56,182 nucleotides of DNA from Rhodospirillaceae bacterium UBA6219 (GTDB lineage: Bacteria > Pseudomonadota > Alphaproteobacteria > Rhodospirillales > Magnetospirillaceae), in assembly GCA_002435715.1 (NCBI GenBank), contig DISD01000027.1, positions 1 to 56,182 on the forward strand, written 5' to 3'. The position numbers were made by a program, and so were the translations under genes. Under the pieces are notes generated by a model, which worked only from the letters and a program-made list of their open reading frames with translations, had not been told where the DNA came from and did no database searches. Position 1 is the first letter of the stretch. The number at the start of each line of letters is the position of its first letter. Below, in pieces: positions 40,675 to 47,609 of the stretch.

Positions 40675-41138
40675 TGTGTTGCCGTCTCGATGTAAGTGGC
40701 GGCGCCGGCATATTCGAGGCCGTCGATCATGTCCGCCTGGTTGTATTCGAACAAATCCATGGTCATCTGACAGGCGATCATGCGCACCCCGCAATCCTTG
40801 GCGGCGTCGCGCAAATCCTCGATCGAGGCTACGCCCTTCTTCTTGATCAGATCCTTCATCATGGCGGTGGCCATGGCATCCATGCCCGGCAGCGCCCCCA
40901 CCAGATTGGGCATGGCCATGTGGCCGCCCATCATGGGCATCTCCATGGCGGCGTTGCCCAAGGTGGTGACCTTCAGATCCAATTTTTTCTTCAACAGCGT
41001 CAGGCCGTAGAAGGTGAAGAAAAGCGTGACGTCCAGATCCATGGCCGCCGCAGTGGTGGCCAGGATGAAAGGCGGGTAAGCCCAATCGAGCGAACCCTTG
41101 GTGACGATGATGGACATCGACTTGCCGTTGTCGGCCAT
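40650..41138 (-). CDS. DsrE-like (DsrE2) sulfur-carrier protein
   Basis: A 162-residue DsrE/DsrF/DsrH-superfamily protein. From the ATG at 41138 (GGGAGG upstream) it reads MADNGKSMSIIVTKGSLDWAYPPFILATTAAAMDLDVTLFFTFYGL and includes the conserved cysteine in CGVRMIACQMTMDLFEY. The DsrE2 type is membrane-associated or cytoplasmic and partners TusA in sulfur transfer; a long Met-rich central part (MEMPMMGGHMAMPNL) is notable. It is the promoter-proximal gene of the sulfur operon and is divergent from yeeE. Confidence 0.9.
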   Translation of the reverse strand: MADNGKSMSIIVTKGSLDWAYPPFILATTAAAMDLDVTLFFTFYGLTLLKKKLDLKVTTLGNAAMEMPMMGGHMAMPNLVGALPGMDAMATAMMKDLIKKKGVASIEDLRDAAKDCGVRMIACQMTMDLFEYNQADMIDGLEYAGAATYIETATQCDINLFI

Positions 41139-41150
41139 GAAGTACCTCCC

Positions 41151-41186
41151 GTGGTTTGCATTATTTTTTTCTAATGTGCAAACCAC
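41151..41186 (-). promoter_or_regulatory. Long inverted repeat in the DsrE-like leader
   Basis: GTGGTTTGCA and TGCAAACCAC form a perfect 10-bp pair around an A/T-rich 16-bp centre, directly before the Shine-Dalgarno of the DsrE-like gene. It may be an operator for a sulfide-responsive regulator or a leader hairpin that covers the ribosome-binding region. Similar roles are possible for TGCTAATTTAGCA at 41324-41336. Confidence 0.55.
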
Positions 41187-41323
41187 CCTAAGACGTCTCC
41201 GGCCCCCTGGTGGTAGTAGCCGGTACCTACACCTGTCATCTTGGCGGTGGTCCCGCCTTTTTGCTGCACCTTTGCCCCCCGACCGCGCTAAAAGCGTCAC
41301 TCTTGTGTGATGGTCGAAGACGG

Positions 41324-41336
41324 TGCTAATTTAGCA
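41324..41336. promoter_or_regulatory. Short palindrome upstream of yeeE
   Basis: TGCTAA-T-TTAGCA is a perfect 6-1-6 palindrome 88 bp ahead of the yeeE start. The remaining 41187-41323 of the divergent intergenic region shows nothing else recognisable. Confidence 0.35.
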
Positions 41337-41423
41337 TGAACAAATATATACGAGGAACCCCACGCCCGCCAAGCATCAAACAAGAGCAGGCACAACAAGG
41401 GGACCCGTGACGGGAGGAAAAAC

Positions 41424-42521
41424 GTGAGCGAACTACCCATCTCGACCATCGTCGGTGGGGCCGCCTTCGTGGCCGGCCTGATCTTTGGGGCCACCGCCCA
41501 ACGCACCAATTTCTGTACCATGGGGGCGCTGTCCGACATCGTCTTCATGGGCGACTGGCGCCGTTTCCGCGCCTGGATGCTGGCTTTGTCGGTGGCCATG
41601 ATCGGCAGCCAGGCCCTGCACCATTTCGGCATGGTCGACTTGGGCAAAAGCATCTATCTGTCCGGGCCGCTGGCCTGGGCCGGCGCCATCATCGGCGGCT
41701 TGCTGTTCGGTTTCGGCATGACATTGGCCGGTGGCTGCGGCAACAAGACCCTGGTCCGCATCGGCGGCGGCAATCTGAAATCGCTGGTCACCTTCCTGAT
41801 GGTCGGCCTGTTCGCCTATATGACGCTGAAGGGCCTGATCGGCCTGGGCCGCGTACAGATCGAGGCGTTGACCAACATCACCGTCACCGGCAAGGCCGCC
41901 AACCAGGGAATTCCCGCCTTGCTGACCGCGCTTGGCCTTTCCGAGGCACTGGCCCGTTGGCTGGTGGTCGCTGTCGTCGCCGGCGGCTTGCTGGTGTTCT
42001 GCTTCAAGGACGAAGAGTTCCGCGCCGCCCCCCACGACATCTGGGGCGGGCTGATCATCGGCCTGATGGTGCCGGCCGGCTGGTGGATCACCGGGGTGAT
42101 GGGGGCCGACGATTTCGACCCGACACCGTTGTCCAGCTTCACCTTCGTCGCCCCCATCGGCGATTCCATGATGTATCTGATGACCTTTACCGGCTCGACC
42201 ATCAATTTCGGTATCGCCGCCGTCGGCGGCGTCATATTCGGGTCGTTCCTGTCCTCGGCGACAGCGAAAAAGTTCAGCCTGGAAGCCTTTTCCGACACCG
42301 CCGACATGGGACGCCATCTGATCGGCGCCGCCATGATGGGCACTGGCGGCGTCATGGCCATGGGCTGCACCATCGGCCAGGGCCTGACCGGCATCTCGAC
42401 CCTGTCGGCCACTTCGTTCTTTGCCCTGTTCGCCATCCTGTTCGGCGGAATCTGGGGATTGAAATACATGGAGGAAGGCAGTGTCGGCGCCGCCCTGAAG
42501 GCGGTGTTTTCGCGCGGATAA
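41424..42521 (+). CDS. YeeE/YedE-family (TsuA-like) sulfur transporter
   Basis: A 365-residue inner-membrane protein of the YeeE/YedE family, which includes the thiosulfate importer TsuA. It has about 9 helices and the family's cysteine signatures: TNFCTMGALSD, FGMTLAGGCGNKTLVRIGGGN and VMAMGCTIGQGLTGISTLS. The start is GTG at 41424 with GGGAGG at the right distance. It is divergent from the DsrE-RHH-TusA operon; in other bacteria the transporter commonly sits with tusA, so thiosulfate or another sulfur compound is the likely substrate. Confidence 0.92.
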   Translation: MSELPISTIVGGAAFVAGLIFGATAQRTNFCTMGALSDIVFMGDWRRFRAWMLALSVAMIGSQALHHFGMVDLGKSIYLSGPLAWAGAIIGGLLFGFGMTLAGGCGNKTLVRIGGGNLKSLVTFLMVGLFAYMTLKGLIGLGRVQIEALTNITVTGKAANQGIPALLTALGLSEALARWLVVAVVAGGLLVFCFKDEEFRAAPHDIWGGLIIGLMVPAGWWITGVMGADDFDPTPLSSFTFVAPIGDSMMYLMTFTGSTINFGIAAVGGVIFGSFLSSATAKKFSLEAFSDTADMGRHLIGAAMMGTGGVMAMGCTIGQGLTGISTLSATSFFALFAILFGGIWGLKYMEEGSVGAALKAVFSRG

Positions 42522-42570
42522 AACCTGTGGCAGGCTGGACTTGCGGCCGTGAAGGCGCTAAAGCGGCGCC

Positions 42571-43383
42571 ATGATCCGCATGTCCAGCCAAATCGATGAC
42601 GAAGGCAAGCCCATCCCGCTTTACGATGCCGATGGCTTCGAAGGCATGCGGCGGGCCGGAGGTCTGGCCGCCGCCACCTTGGATTTCATCGCCCCATACA
42701 TCAAACCCGGCACCACCACCGCCGAGCTTGACCGTTTGTGCGAGCAGTTCATGCGCGATGCCGGTGCTGTCCCCGGAACCATCGGCTATCACGGCTACCA
42801 GCATGCCAGCTGCATTTCGGTCAACCATGTGGTCACCCATGGCATTCCCGGCGACAAGGTCCTGGCGACGGGCGACATCGTCAACATCGACGTCACCCCG
42901 GTGCTGGATGGCTGGTACGGCGACAGCAGCCGTACGTTCCTGGTGGGAAACGTGCGCGCCCTGCCCCGCCGTCTGGTGGACGCCGCCTATCGGGCGATGA
43001 TGGCGGGTATCGCCGTCATCCGTCCCGGCGCCACCTTGGGCGATGTGGGCGCCGCCATCGAGGCGGTGGCCCGTGCCGAACGCTTTTCCGTGGTCCGCGA
43101 TTTCTGCGGCCACGGCCTGGGCCGGGCGTTTCACGACGCCCCGCTGGTGCAGCACACTGGCAAGGCGGGAACCGGCGTGGTGCTGGAACCCGGCATGATC
43201 TTCACTGTCGAGCCCATGCTGAACGCCGGCAAGGCCGAGATCAAAATTCTGCCCGACGGCTGGACCACGGTGACCCGCGATCGTTCGCTGTCAGCCCAGT
43301 TCGAACATTCGGTGGGGGTCACCGCCGATGGCGTGGAAATCTTCACCCCCTGGGGCACAAGCGGTCAGGACACCTGGCGCTGA
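42571..43383 (+). CDS. map: Methionine aminopeptidase, type I
   Basis: A 270-residue Map that removes the initiator methionine. Metal ligands are visible in VNIDVTPVLDGWYGDSSRTF (two Asp), FCGHGLGRAFHDAP (His), FTVEPMLN (Glu) and SAQFEHSVGV (Glu). The family histidine HGIPGDK is present. It begins at the ATG at 42571; an ATG three codons on (MSSQIDDEG) is also possible. It is downstream of yeeE with a 49-bp gap but functionally unrelated. Its 3' end overlaps the convergent DUF2023 gene by 19 bp. Confidence 0.95.
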   Translation: MIRMSSQIDDEGKPIPLYDADGFEGMRRAGGLAAATLDFIAPYIKPGTTTAELDRLCEQFMRDAGAVPGTIGYHGYQHASCISVNHVVTHGIPGDKVLATGDIVNIDVTPVLDGWYGDSSRTFLVGNVRALPRRLVDAAYRAMMAGIAVIRPGATLGDVGAAIEAVARAERFSVVRDFCGHGLGRAFHDAPLVQHTGKAGTGVVLEPGMIFTVEPMLNAGKAEIKILPDGWTTVTRDRSLSAQFEHSVGVTADGVEIFTPWGTSGQDTWR

Positions 43384-43712
43384 CGAGCCTCGCGCCCCAG
43401 AAAACGTTGGCATTGCTGTTCACGGTCATAGCCCAGCAACGTCCCCAGGATAAAATCCTGTTCCGGCGTCAGGGCGTTCAGCGGTCCGGTGACGATGGAA
43501 CGCACCACCGCCACATAGGGCGTCAGCCCGAAGAACATGTTGACCTTGGCGCCACTGACCACATGGCGATAATGGTCCACGCCGTCCCGGCGCAGCCGCT
43601 TTTCCACCAATTCCGCCTCGGCCGTGCTCATGGTCAGCAGGAACAGGCCGCGCACGCCCTTTTTCAGCTCATAGAGATATTGCGGCAAAAAGCCGGCCAT
43701 GGGGGGCTTCAT
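43365..43712 (-). CDS. DUF2023 protein linked to flavodoxin
   Basis: A 115-residue protein matching DUF2023: LPQYLYELKKGVRGLFLLTM at the start and NMFFGLTPYVAVVRSIVTGPLNALTPEQDFILGTLLGYDREQQCQRFL at the end. It follows the flavodoxin gene with a 4-bp overlap (ATGA), the usual arrangement for this family. Its role is unknown; a flavodoxin-associated regulatory or maturation function is inferred from linkage only. Confidence 0.88.
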   Translation of the reverse strand: MKPPMAGFLPQYLYELKKGVRGLFLLTMSTAEAELVEKRLRRDGVDHYRHVVSGAKVNMFFGLTPYVAVVRSIVTGPLNALTPEQDFILGTLLGYDREQQCQRFLGREARQRQVS

Positions 43713-44191
43713 GCCAGCCCCCCGACCCAGGCTTCGATGCGGCGGTCGGTCATCTCCGACTGATTGTCCTCGTCCAGCACCAAGCCGACGAAAAGACCGT
43801 CACGCAAGGCTGCCGAATATGAGAAATCGTAGCCGTCGGGTTCGGTGAAGCCCACCACCTGGGCGCCCTTGGCGATAATGCGGTCGTACAAGATGCCCAC
43901 CGCGTCGCAGAAGCATTCGGGATAGGTCATCTGGTCGCCCAAACCGAAGATCGCCACCTTCTTGCCCGACAGATCGGCGTCGTCCAGCACGGCGATACGG
44001 TCTTCCCAATCCGATTGCAGATCGCCGCTGCCATAAGTGGGGCTGCCCAGGATCAACAGATGCGCCGCTTCCAAATCCGCCGGTTTGGTCTTCTTGATAT
44101 CCAGGCTTTTGCCGTTCAGCTTCTTGGCGATGCGATTGGCGATACCGCGCGTACACCCCTGATCGGAACCGTAAACCACCGTGATGCTCAT
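43709..44191 (-). CDS. Flavodoxin
   Basis: A 160-residue flavodoxin. The FMN phosphate loop is YGSDQGCTRGIA (usual consensus GSxTGNTE, here with CTRG), followed by LLILGSPTYGSGDLQSDWED and the isoalloxazine loop with the aromatic side chain (IFGLGDQMTYPECFCDAVGILYD), plus the long-chain insert. It is a low-potential electron carrier used when iron is short or for nitrogenase. It is the first gene of a two-gene unit with DUF2023. The Fur-like palindrome at 44237-44259 would explain iron control. Confidence 0.95.
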   Translation of the reverse strand: MSITVVYGSDQGCTRGIANRIAKKLNGKSLDIKKTKPADLEAAHLLILGSPTYGSGDLQSDWEDRIAVLDDADLSGKKVAIFGLGDQMTYPECFCDAVGILYDRIIAKGAQVVGFTEPDGYDFSYSAALRDGLFVGLVLDEDNQSEMTDRRIEAWVGGLA

Positions 44192-44236
44192 CCGTTTGAT
44201 CCTTGTCCCGCATGCTTCGATCGGCGGATATTATCG

Positions 44237-44259
44237 ATATTGCGACGCATTCGCAATAT
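44237..44259. promoter_or_regulatory. Fur/iron-responsive operator candidate
   Basis: ATATTGCG-ACGCATT-CGCAATAT is a perfect 8-7-8 inverted repeat 46 bp upstream of the flavodoxin start and 93 bp upstream of the TPR gene. Palindromes of this TTGCGA/TCGCAA kind fit alphaproteobacterial Fur-family sites. It lies in the right place to control both genes. Confidence 0.55.
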
Positions 44260-44351
44260 GAATCCATTTTTCCCTTGGGGTTTTTGCACATTTCCTCGCC
44301 ACGGGATTTCGTCTGCCTTATTTTAGGGCATTTGCAATTGGGAACATTGCC

Positions 44352-44849
44352 ATGTCCGAGCCCCTGCCCCTGCTGGCCGATCAATTGGCCGAAGGCGACA
44401 TCATCGATTTCGGCGACAACGTGCCGGCAGAAGTCAACGCCTTGTTGCAGCAAGGCGTCGCCGCCTATTACGACGACCGGCCGCGGGCGGATTCGCTGTT
44501 TCGGCAAGCCCAGGATCTGGGGCCGGAACAATTGCCGGTCTATTACTGCCTATACAAGATCCACACCTATCAGGGCAATTTGGACGCGGCCCTGCAAGCG
44601 GCCCAGGCCGGACTGGCCGAAGCCGCCCGCCAAGCCAATATCAGCCCCGATTGGCAATTGTGGGACGGCCCGCTGCCCCAGGCCGGCGCCGCCCGTTTCG
44701 CCGCTTATACGTTGAAGGCCATGGCCTTCATCCACCTGCGTCGCGACGAAGCGCCCCTGGCCAAGCGCATGCTGGCCAAGCTGGCGGAAATGGGCCCCGA
44801 TGACGGCATGGGCAATTCCATCGTCGCCGAAATCGCCGCCAAGATGTGA
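44352..44849 (+). CDS. TPR-like protein of unknown function
   Basis: A 165-residue helical protein. The central region (VAAYYDDRPRADSLFRQAQDLGPEQLPVYYCLYKIHTYQGNLDAALQAAQAGLAEAARQA) has TPR-type repeats with the usual A/G/Y pattern. It is upstream of, and 7 bp from, the Fe-S protein gene, and divergent from flavodoxin. It may be a scaffold for its Fe-S partner; relatives near nitrogen-fixation genes exist in my recollection, but I cannot verify this. Confidence 0.75.
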   Translation: MSEPLPLLADQLAEGDIIDFGDNVPAEVNALLQQGVAAYYDDRPRADSLFRQAQDLGPEQLPVYYCLYKIHTYQGNLDAALQAAQAGLAEAARQANISPDWQLWDGPLPQAGAARFAAYTLKAMAFIHLRRDEAPLAKRMLAKLAEMGPDDGMGNSIVAEIAAKM

Positions 44850-44856
44850 GGACGCG

Positions 44857-46203
44857 ATGAAGACCCATCTGGACTGGTCGGCTTATGACACTTATGGCAT
44901 CGGCGACGCCTTTTCCGGGGTGCCGATCCGCGGCGGCAATTACGCCAAGGCGGTGGCGGTGTGCATGCACAACCGTGAATGCCAGCGCGTCACCCGCGGC
45001 ATCATGTGCCCCAGCTATCGCATCACCAACGACCCGGCCCATTCCACCGAGGCCCGGGTCGCCGCCTTCAAGGCGGCGCTGAACGGCGAATTGGGCGACG
45101 ACCCGTTCGGGAGCCAAGTCCTGGCCGATGCCATGGATCTGTGCGTGTCGTGCAAGGGCTGCAAAAAGGAATGCCCGTCCGCCGTCGACATGACGTTGAT
45201 CAAAACCGAATATCTGGCGCAAAAGAACGACGCCCACGGCGTGCCGCGCCGCGCCCGCCTGTTGGGCGGCCTGCCGGCCTGGGTCGGCCATTGGGGCCAG
45301 ATGGTGCGCAAGCTGGTCTTGCTGCGCAACAATTCCCCCTTGCTGCGCAGACTGGCCGAGCGTTTCCTGGGCCTGTCGGCGCGCCGCCGTATCCCCGCCC
45401 CGGCGGCCCATGGGTTCGACGCCCCCGCCCCTGACGCTGATGGTCCGCGCGGCCGGGTCATGCTGTTCGTCGATACCTTCGCCCAGCATTTCGAGCCGGA
45501 AATCGCCCAGGCCGCCATCGCCGTGCTGAACGCCGCCGGCTATGGGGTTTCGATCGTCCGCCCCGCCGCCGACGATGCCCAGCCCGACCGGGCGCTGTGT
45601 TGTGGGCGCACCTATCTGTCCACCGGACAGGTGGAAAAGGCTCGGGCCGAGGCCCAACGCGTGTTGGCCGCCCTGCGCCCGGCATTGCGGACCGGCCTGC
45701 CCATCATCGGGCTGGAGCCGTCCTGCCTGCTGTCCATGCGTGACGAGTTCTACAGCCTGGCCCTGGGGGCCGAGGTGGCGCAATTGGGCAAGCAGGTGTT
45801 CTTGTTGGAAGAATTCCTGGCCCGCGAATCCCATCGTGGACTGACCCTGCCGCTGAAATCCATGGGCGGCACCAAGGCGCTGCTGCATGGCCATTGTCAC
45901 CAGAAGGCCTTTGGGACGATGAAATCCATGCGCAAGGTGCTGGGCTGGATTCCCGATTTCCAGTTCGAGCTGATCGAATCGTCGTGCTGCGGCATGGCCG
46001 GCGCCTTCGGCCTGGAAGCCGAACATTACGACGCATCCCAGGCCATGGCCGAATTGTCGCTGCTGCCAAAAATCAGGGCGGCCGAGGATTCGACCGCCCT
46101 GATCGCCAATGGCTTTTCCTGCCGTCACCAGATCGCCGACGGCACCGGCAAAAAGCCGATGCACGTGGCCATACTGCTGCAACAGGCTTTGGCTTTCCCA
46201 TAA
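44857..46203 (+). CDS. Stand-alone iron-sulfur/CCG-domain protein (Fe-S half of a D-lactate/FAD-linked dehydrogenase fusion)
   Basis: A 448-residue Fe-S protein. The N-terminal block C36-x5-C42-x8-C51-P (CMHNRECQRVTRGIMCPSYR) matches the linker motif of FAD-linked oxidase/Fe-S fusions, followed by CVSCKGCKKECPS (C96, C99, C102, C106) as one classical [4Fe-4S] site. The C-terminal half has two CCG heterodisulfide-reductase-like domains (LCCGRTYLSTG and ESSCCGMAGAFGLE) and GHCHQKAF. The FAD domain that usually precedes this segment is absent and no FAD oxidase gene is adjacent. Start at 44857 (GAGGACGCG before the ATG). A soluble or membrane-associated redox carrier working with the TPR protein or flavodoxin is an inference. 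Confidence 0.88.
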   Translation: MKTHLDWSAYDTYGIGDAFSGVPIRGGNYAKAVAVCMHNRECQRVTRGIMCPSYRITNDPAHSTEARVAAFKAALNGELGDDPFGSQVLADAMDLCVSCKGCKKECPSAVDMTLIKTEYLAQKNDAHGVPRRARLLGGLPAWVGHWGQMVRKLVLLRNNSPLLRRLAERFLGLSARRRIPAPAAHGFDAPAPDADGPRGRVMLFVDTFAQHFEPEIAQAAIAVLNAAGYGVSIVRPAADDAQPDRALCCGRTYLSTGQVEKARAEAQRVLAALRPALRTGLPIIGLEPSCLLSMRDEFYSLALGAEVAQLGKQVFLLEEFLARESHRGLTLPLKSMGGTKALLHGHCHQKAFGTMKSMRKVLGWIPDFQFELIESSCCGMAGAFGLEAEHYDASQAMAELSLLPKIRAAEDSTALIANGFSCRHQIADGTGKKPMHVAILLQQALAFP

Positions 46204-46209
46204 GCGTCA

Positions 46210-46230
46210 CCCCCGGACTTGATCCGGGGG
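46210..46230. repeat. REP-like palindrome (unit 1)
   Basis: CCCCCGGA-CTTGA-TCCGGGGG, a perfect 8-bp stem with loop CTTGA. It lies in the convergent gap between the Fe-S gene and modA, next to a second unit. The pair resembles the short GTCA...TGAC stem-loop elements common in alphaproteobacterial genomes. Confidence 0.65.
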
Positions 46231-46239
46231 GCCATCAAG

Positions 46240-46262
46240 ATTGCCGGGTCAAGCCCGGCAAT
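46240..46262. repeat. REP-like palindrome (unit 2)
   Basis: ATTGCCGGG-TCAAG-CCCGGCAAT, a perfect 9-bp stem whose loop TCAAG is the complement of the loop in unit 1. It may serve as a bidirectional transcription end for the two convergent genes; there is no T-run. Confidence 0.65.
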
Positions 46263-46283
46263 GACAAGGCTGGTAAAAAGCGA

Positions 46284-47048
46284 TCAACGCACCTTGAAAC
46301 CGTACTTGGCGAAGATGCCCTTGGCTTCGTTGGTCTGCACGAAACCCAGGAACGCCTTGGACGCGGCGGTTTCCTTGCCGGTGATCTGACCGAACGGATA
46401 GACGATCTGGCCATAAAGGGTATCGGGGAAGGTGCCGACCACCTTGACCTTGCTGGTCACGGCGGCGTCGGTGCCATAGACCACGCCATAGGGCACTTCG
46501 CCGCGTTCGACGAAAGCCAGGGCGCCACGCACGGAATCAGCGGCGGCAACCTTGCCCTTGACCTTGTCCCACTGACCGGCGGTTTCCATGGCCTTCTTGA
46601 AGTAACGGCCGACCGGCACGCTTTCCGGGTTACCGGTGGTCAGACGTTCGTTGCCCACCAGGGCGGCGATGTCGGTCTTTTCGGTCAAGGTCACCGAAGA
46701 AACCTTGGAATCGGACGGCGCGATCAGCACCAAGGTGTTGCCCAGCAGGTCGAAACGGGCATCGGGGCTGACCATCTTCTTTTCGGTCAGATAATCCATC
46801 CACTTCAAATCGGCGGAAGCGAAGACATGGGCCGGAGCACCCGATTCGATCTGCTTGGCCAGGGCCGAAGACGCCGCATAGGACGGCTTCATGGTGTGGC
46901 CGGTCTTGGCGGTGAAGGCGGCGCCCACTTCGTTCATGGCGTTGGTCAACGAAGCAGCGGCGAACACCACCACTTCCTCGGCGCGGACGGCGGCGGTGGA
47001 CAGGCACAGGGCGAGGGCGGCAACGGCCCCGACGAAACGCTTCTGCAT
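46284..47048 (-). CDS. modA: Molybdate ABC transporter periplasmic binding protein
   Basis: A 254-residue ModA. It has a signal peptide (MQKRFVGAVAALALCLSTAAVRA) and the family pattern VVVFAAASLTNAMNEVGAAFTAKTGHTMKPSYAASSALAKQIESGAP followed by HVFASADLKWMDYL and GEVPYGVVYGTDA. It delivers molybdate (or tungstate) to a ModBC transporter. The ATG at 47048 has GGAG six bases before it. No modB or modC gene follows; the next gene is convergent, so the permease must lie elsewhere or be absent. A ModE-type palindrome is in its promoter, consistent with repression by molybdate. Confidence 0.95.
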   Translation of the reverse strand: MQKRFVGAVAALALCLSTAAVRAEEVVVFAAASLTNAMNEVGAAFTAKTGHTMKPSYAASSALAKQIESGAPAHVFASADLKWMDYLTEKKMVSPDARFDLLGNTLVLIAPSDSKVSSVTLTEKTDIAALVGNERLTTGNPESVPVGRYFKKAMETAGQWDKVKGKVAAADSVRGALAFVERGEVPYGVVYGTDAAVTSKVKVVGTFPDTLYGQIVYPFGQITGKETAASKAFLGFVQTNEAKGIFAKYGFKVR

Positions 47049-47079
47049 GTGATACTCCATGAGATCGATGATGATAGCG

Positions 47080-47124
47080 GCGGGCTTGACGTTATGTATA
47101 TAAACCACATAACGTCAAGCCCGC
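47080..47124 (-). promoter_or_regulatory. ModE operator within an 18-bp perfect inverted repeat
   Basis: GCGGGCTTGACGTTATGT (47080-47097) and its exact reverse complement (47107-47124) flank a 9-bp spacer. The inner part, CGTTATGT-N9-ACATAACG (47090-47114), is close to the E. coli ModE consensus (CGnTATATA-N6-8-TAnATAnCG). In modA RNA it would form a strong hairpin just ahead of the start. It lies in the 240-bp divergent gap shared with mop. Confidence 0.75.
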
Positions 47125-47288
47125 ATGTCACCGGCGAAGCTCAAGAGCGCCTGAAACCGGCCCCGATGCGGTCGATGCCCATGCCATTTTCGCACCGCAC
47201 ACTTCGTCACATCGCATGCCAGTCGTCAATTTATCAACGCATCATCAGATCACGCCAACAACAACGCGTCCTATGAATGGAGAAGATC

Positions 47289-47492
47289 ATGAAGCTCAGT
47301 GCCCGCAACGCCCTGAAGGGCAAGGTCGTCGACATCGCCAAGGGTCAGATCGTGGCCAAGGTGAAGGTTGATGTGGGCGGCCAGTTCGTCACCTCGCTGA
47401 TTTCGGTGGAAGCCATCGACGACCTGGACCTGAAGGTCGGCGACAGCGTCGAAGCCATCGTCAAGTCCACCGAAGTGATGCTGGCCAAGTAA
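47289..47492 (+). CDS. mop: Molbindin (Mop-type molybdopterin/molybdate-binding protein)
   Basis: A 67-residue single-Mop-domain protein. MKLSARNALKGKVVDIAKGQIVAKVKVDVGG and SLISVEAIDDLDLKVGDSVEAIVKSTEVMLAK match the family, the usual length is about 68 residues, and GGAG lies six bases before the ATG at 47289. Molbindins form hexamers and store molybdate in the cytoplasm. It is divergent from modA and ends in a strong terminator, so it is its own unit under shared ModE-type control. The same domain occurs twice in ModE here. Confidence 0.95.
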   Translation: MKLSARNALKGKVVDIAKGQIVAKVKVDVGGQFVTSLISVEAIDDLDLKVGDSVEAIVKSTEVMLAK

Positions 47493-47508
47493 TCCGAACC
47501 TGTAAAAC

Positions 47509-47546
47509 CGGCCCCGCCAAAAGACTTCCTGGCGGGGCCGATTTTT
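47509..47546 (+). terminator. Intrinsic terminator after mop
   Basis: CGGCCCCGCC-N12-GGCGGGGCCG is a perfect 10-bp stem followed by ATTTTTG. It isolates mop from the modE promoter. Confidence 0.9.
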
Positions 47547-47566
47547 GTTGGCGCGCCCCCCGGACT

Positions 47567-47593
47567 CCGTAATATACAAAGTCTATATCACGG
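47567..47593. promoter_or_regulatory. ModE operator at the modE promoter
   Basis: CCGTAATATA-N7-TATATCACGG is an inverted repeat with one mismatched pair and strong similarity to the ModE consensus. It ends 16 bp before the modE start, where bound ModE would block its own transcription. Confidence 0.75.
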
Positions 47594-47609
47594 TGCCGAT
47601 GAGGATGGT

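Noticed and set aside
46210..46262. An intrinsic terminator pair
   Set aside because: Stems are good but no T-run follows on either strand; listed as REP-like repeats.
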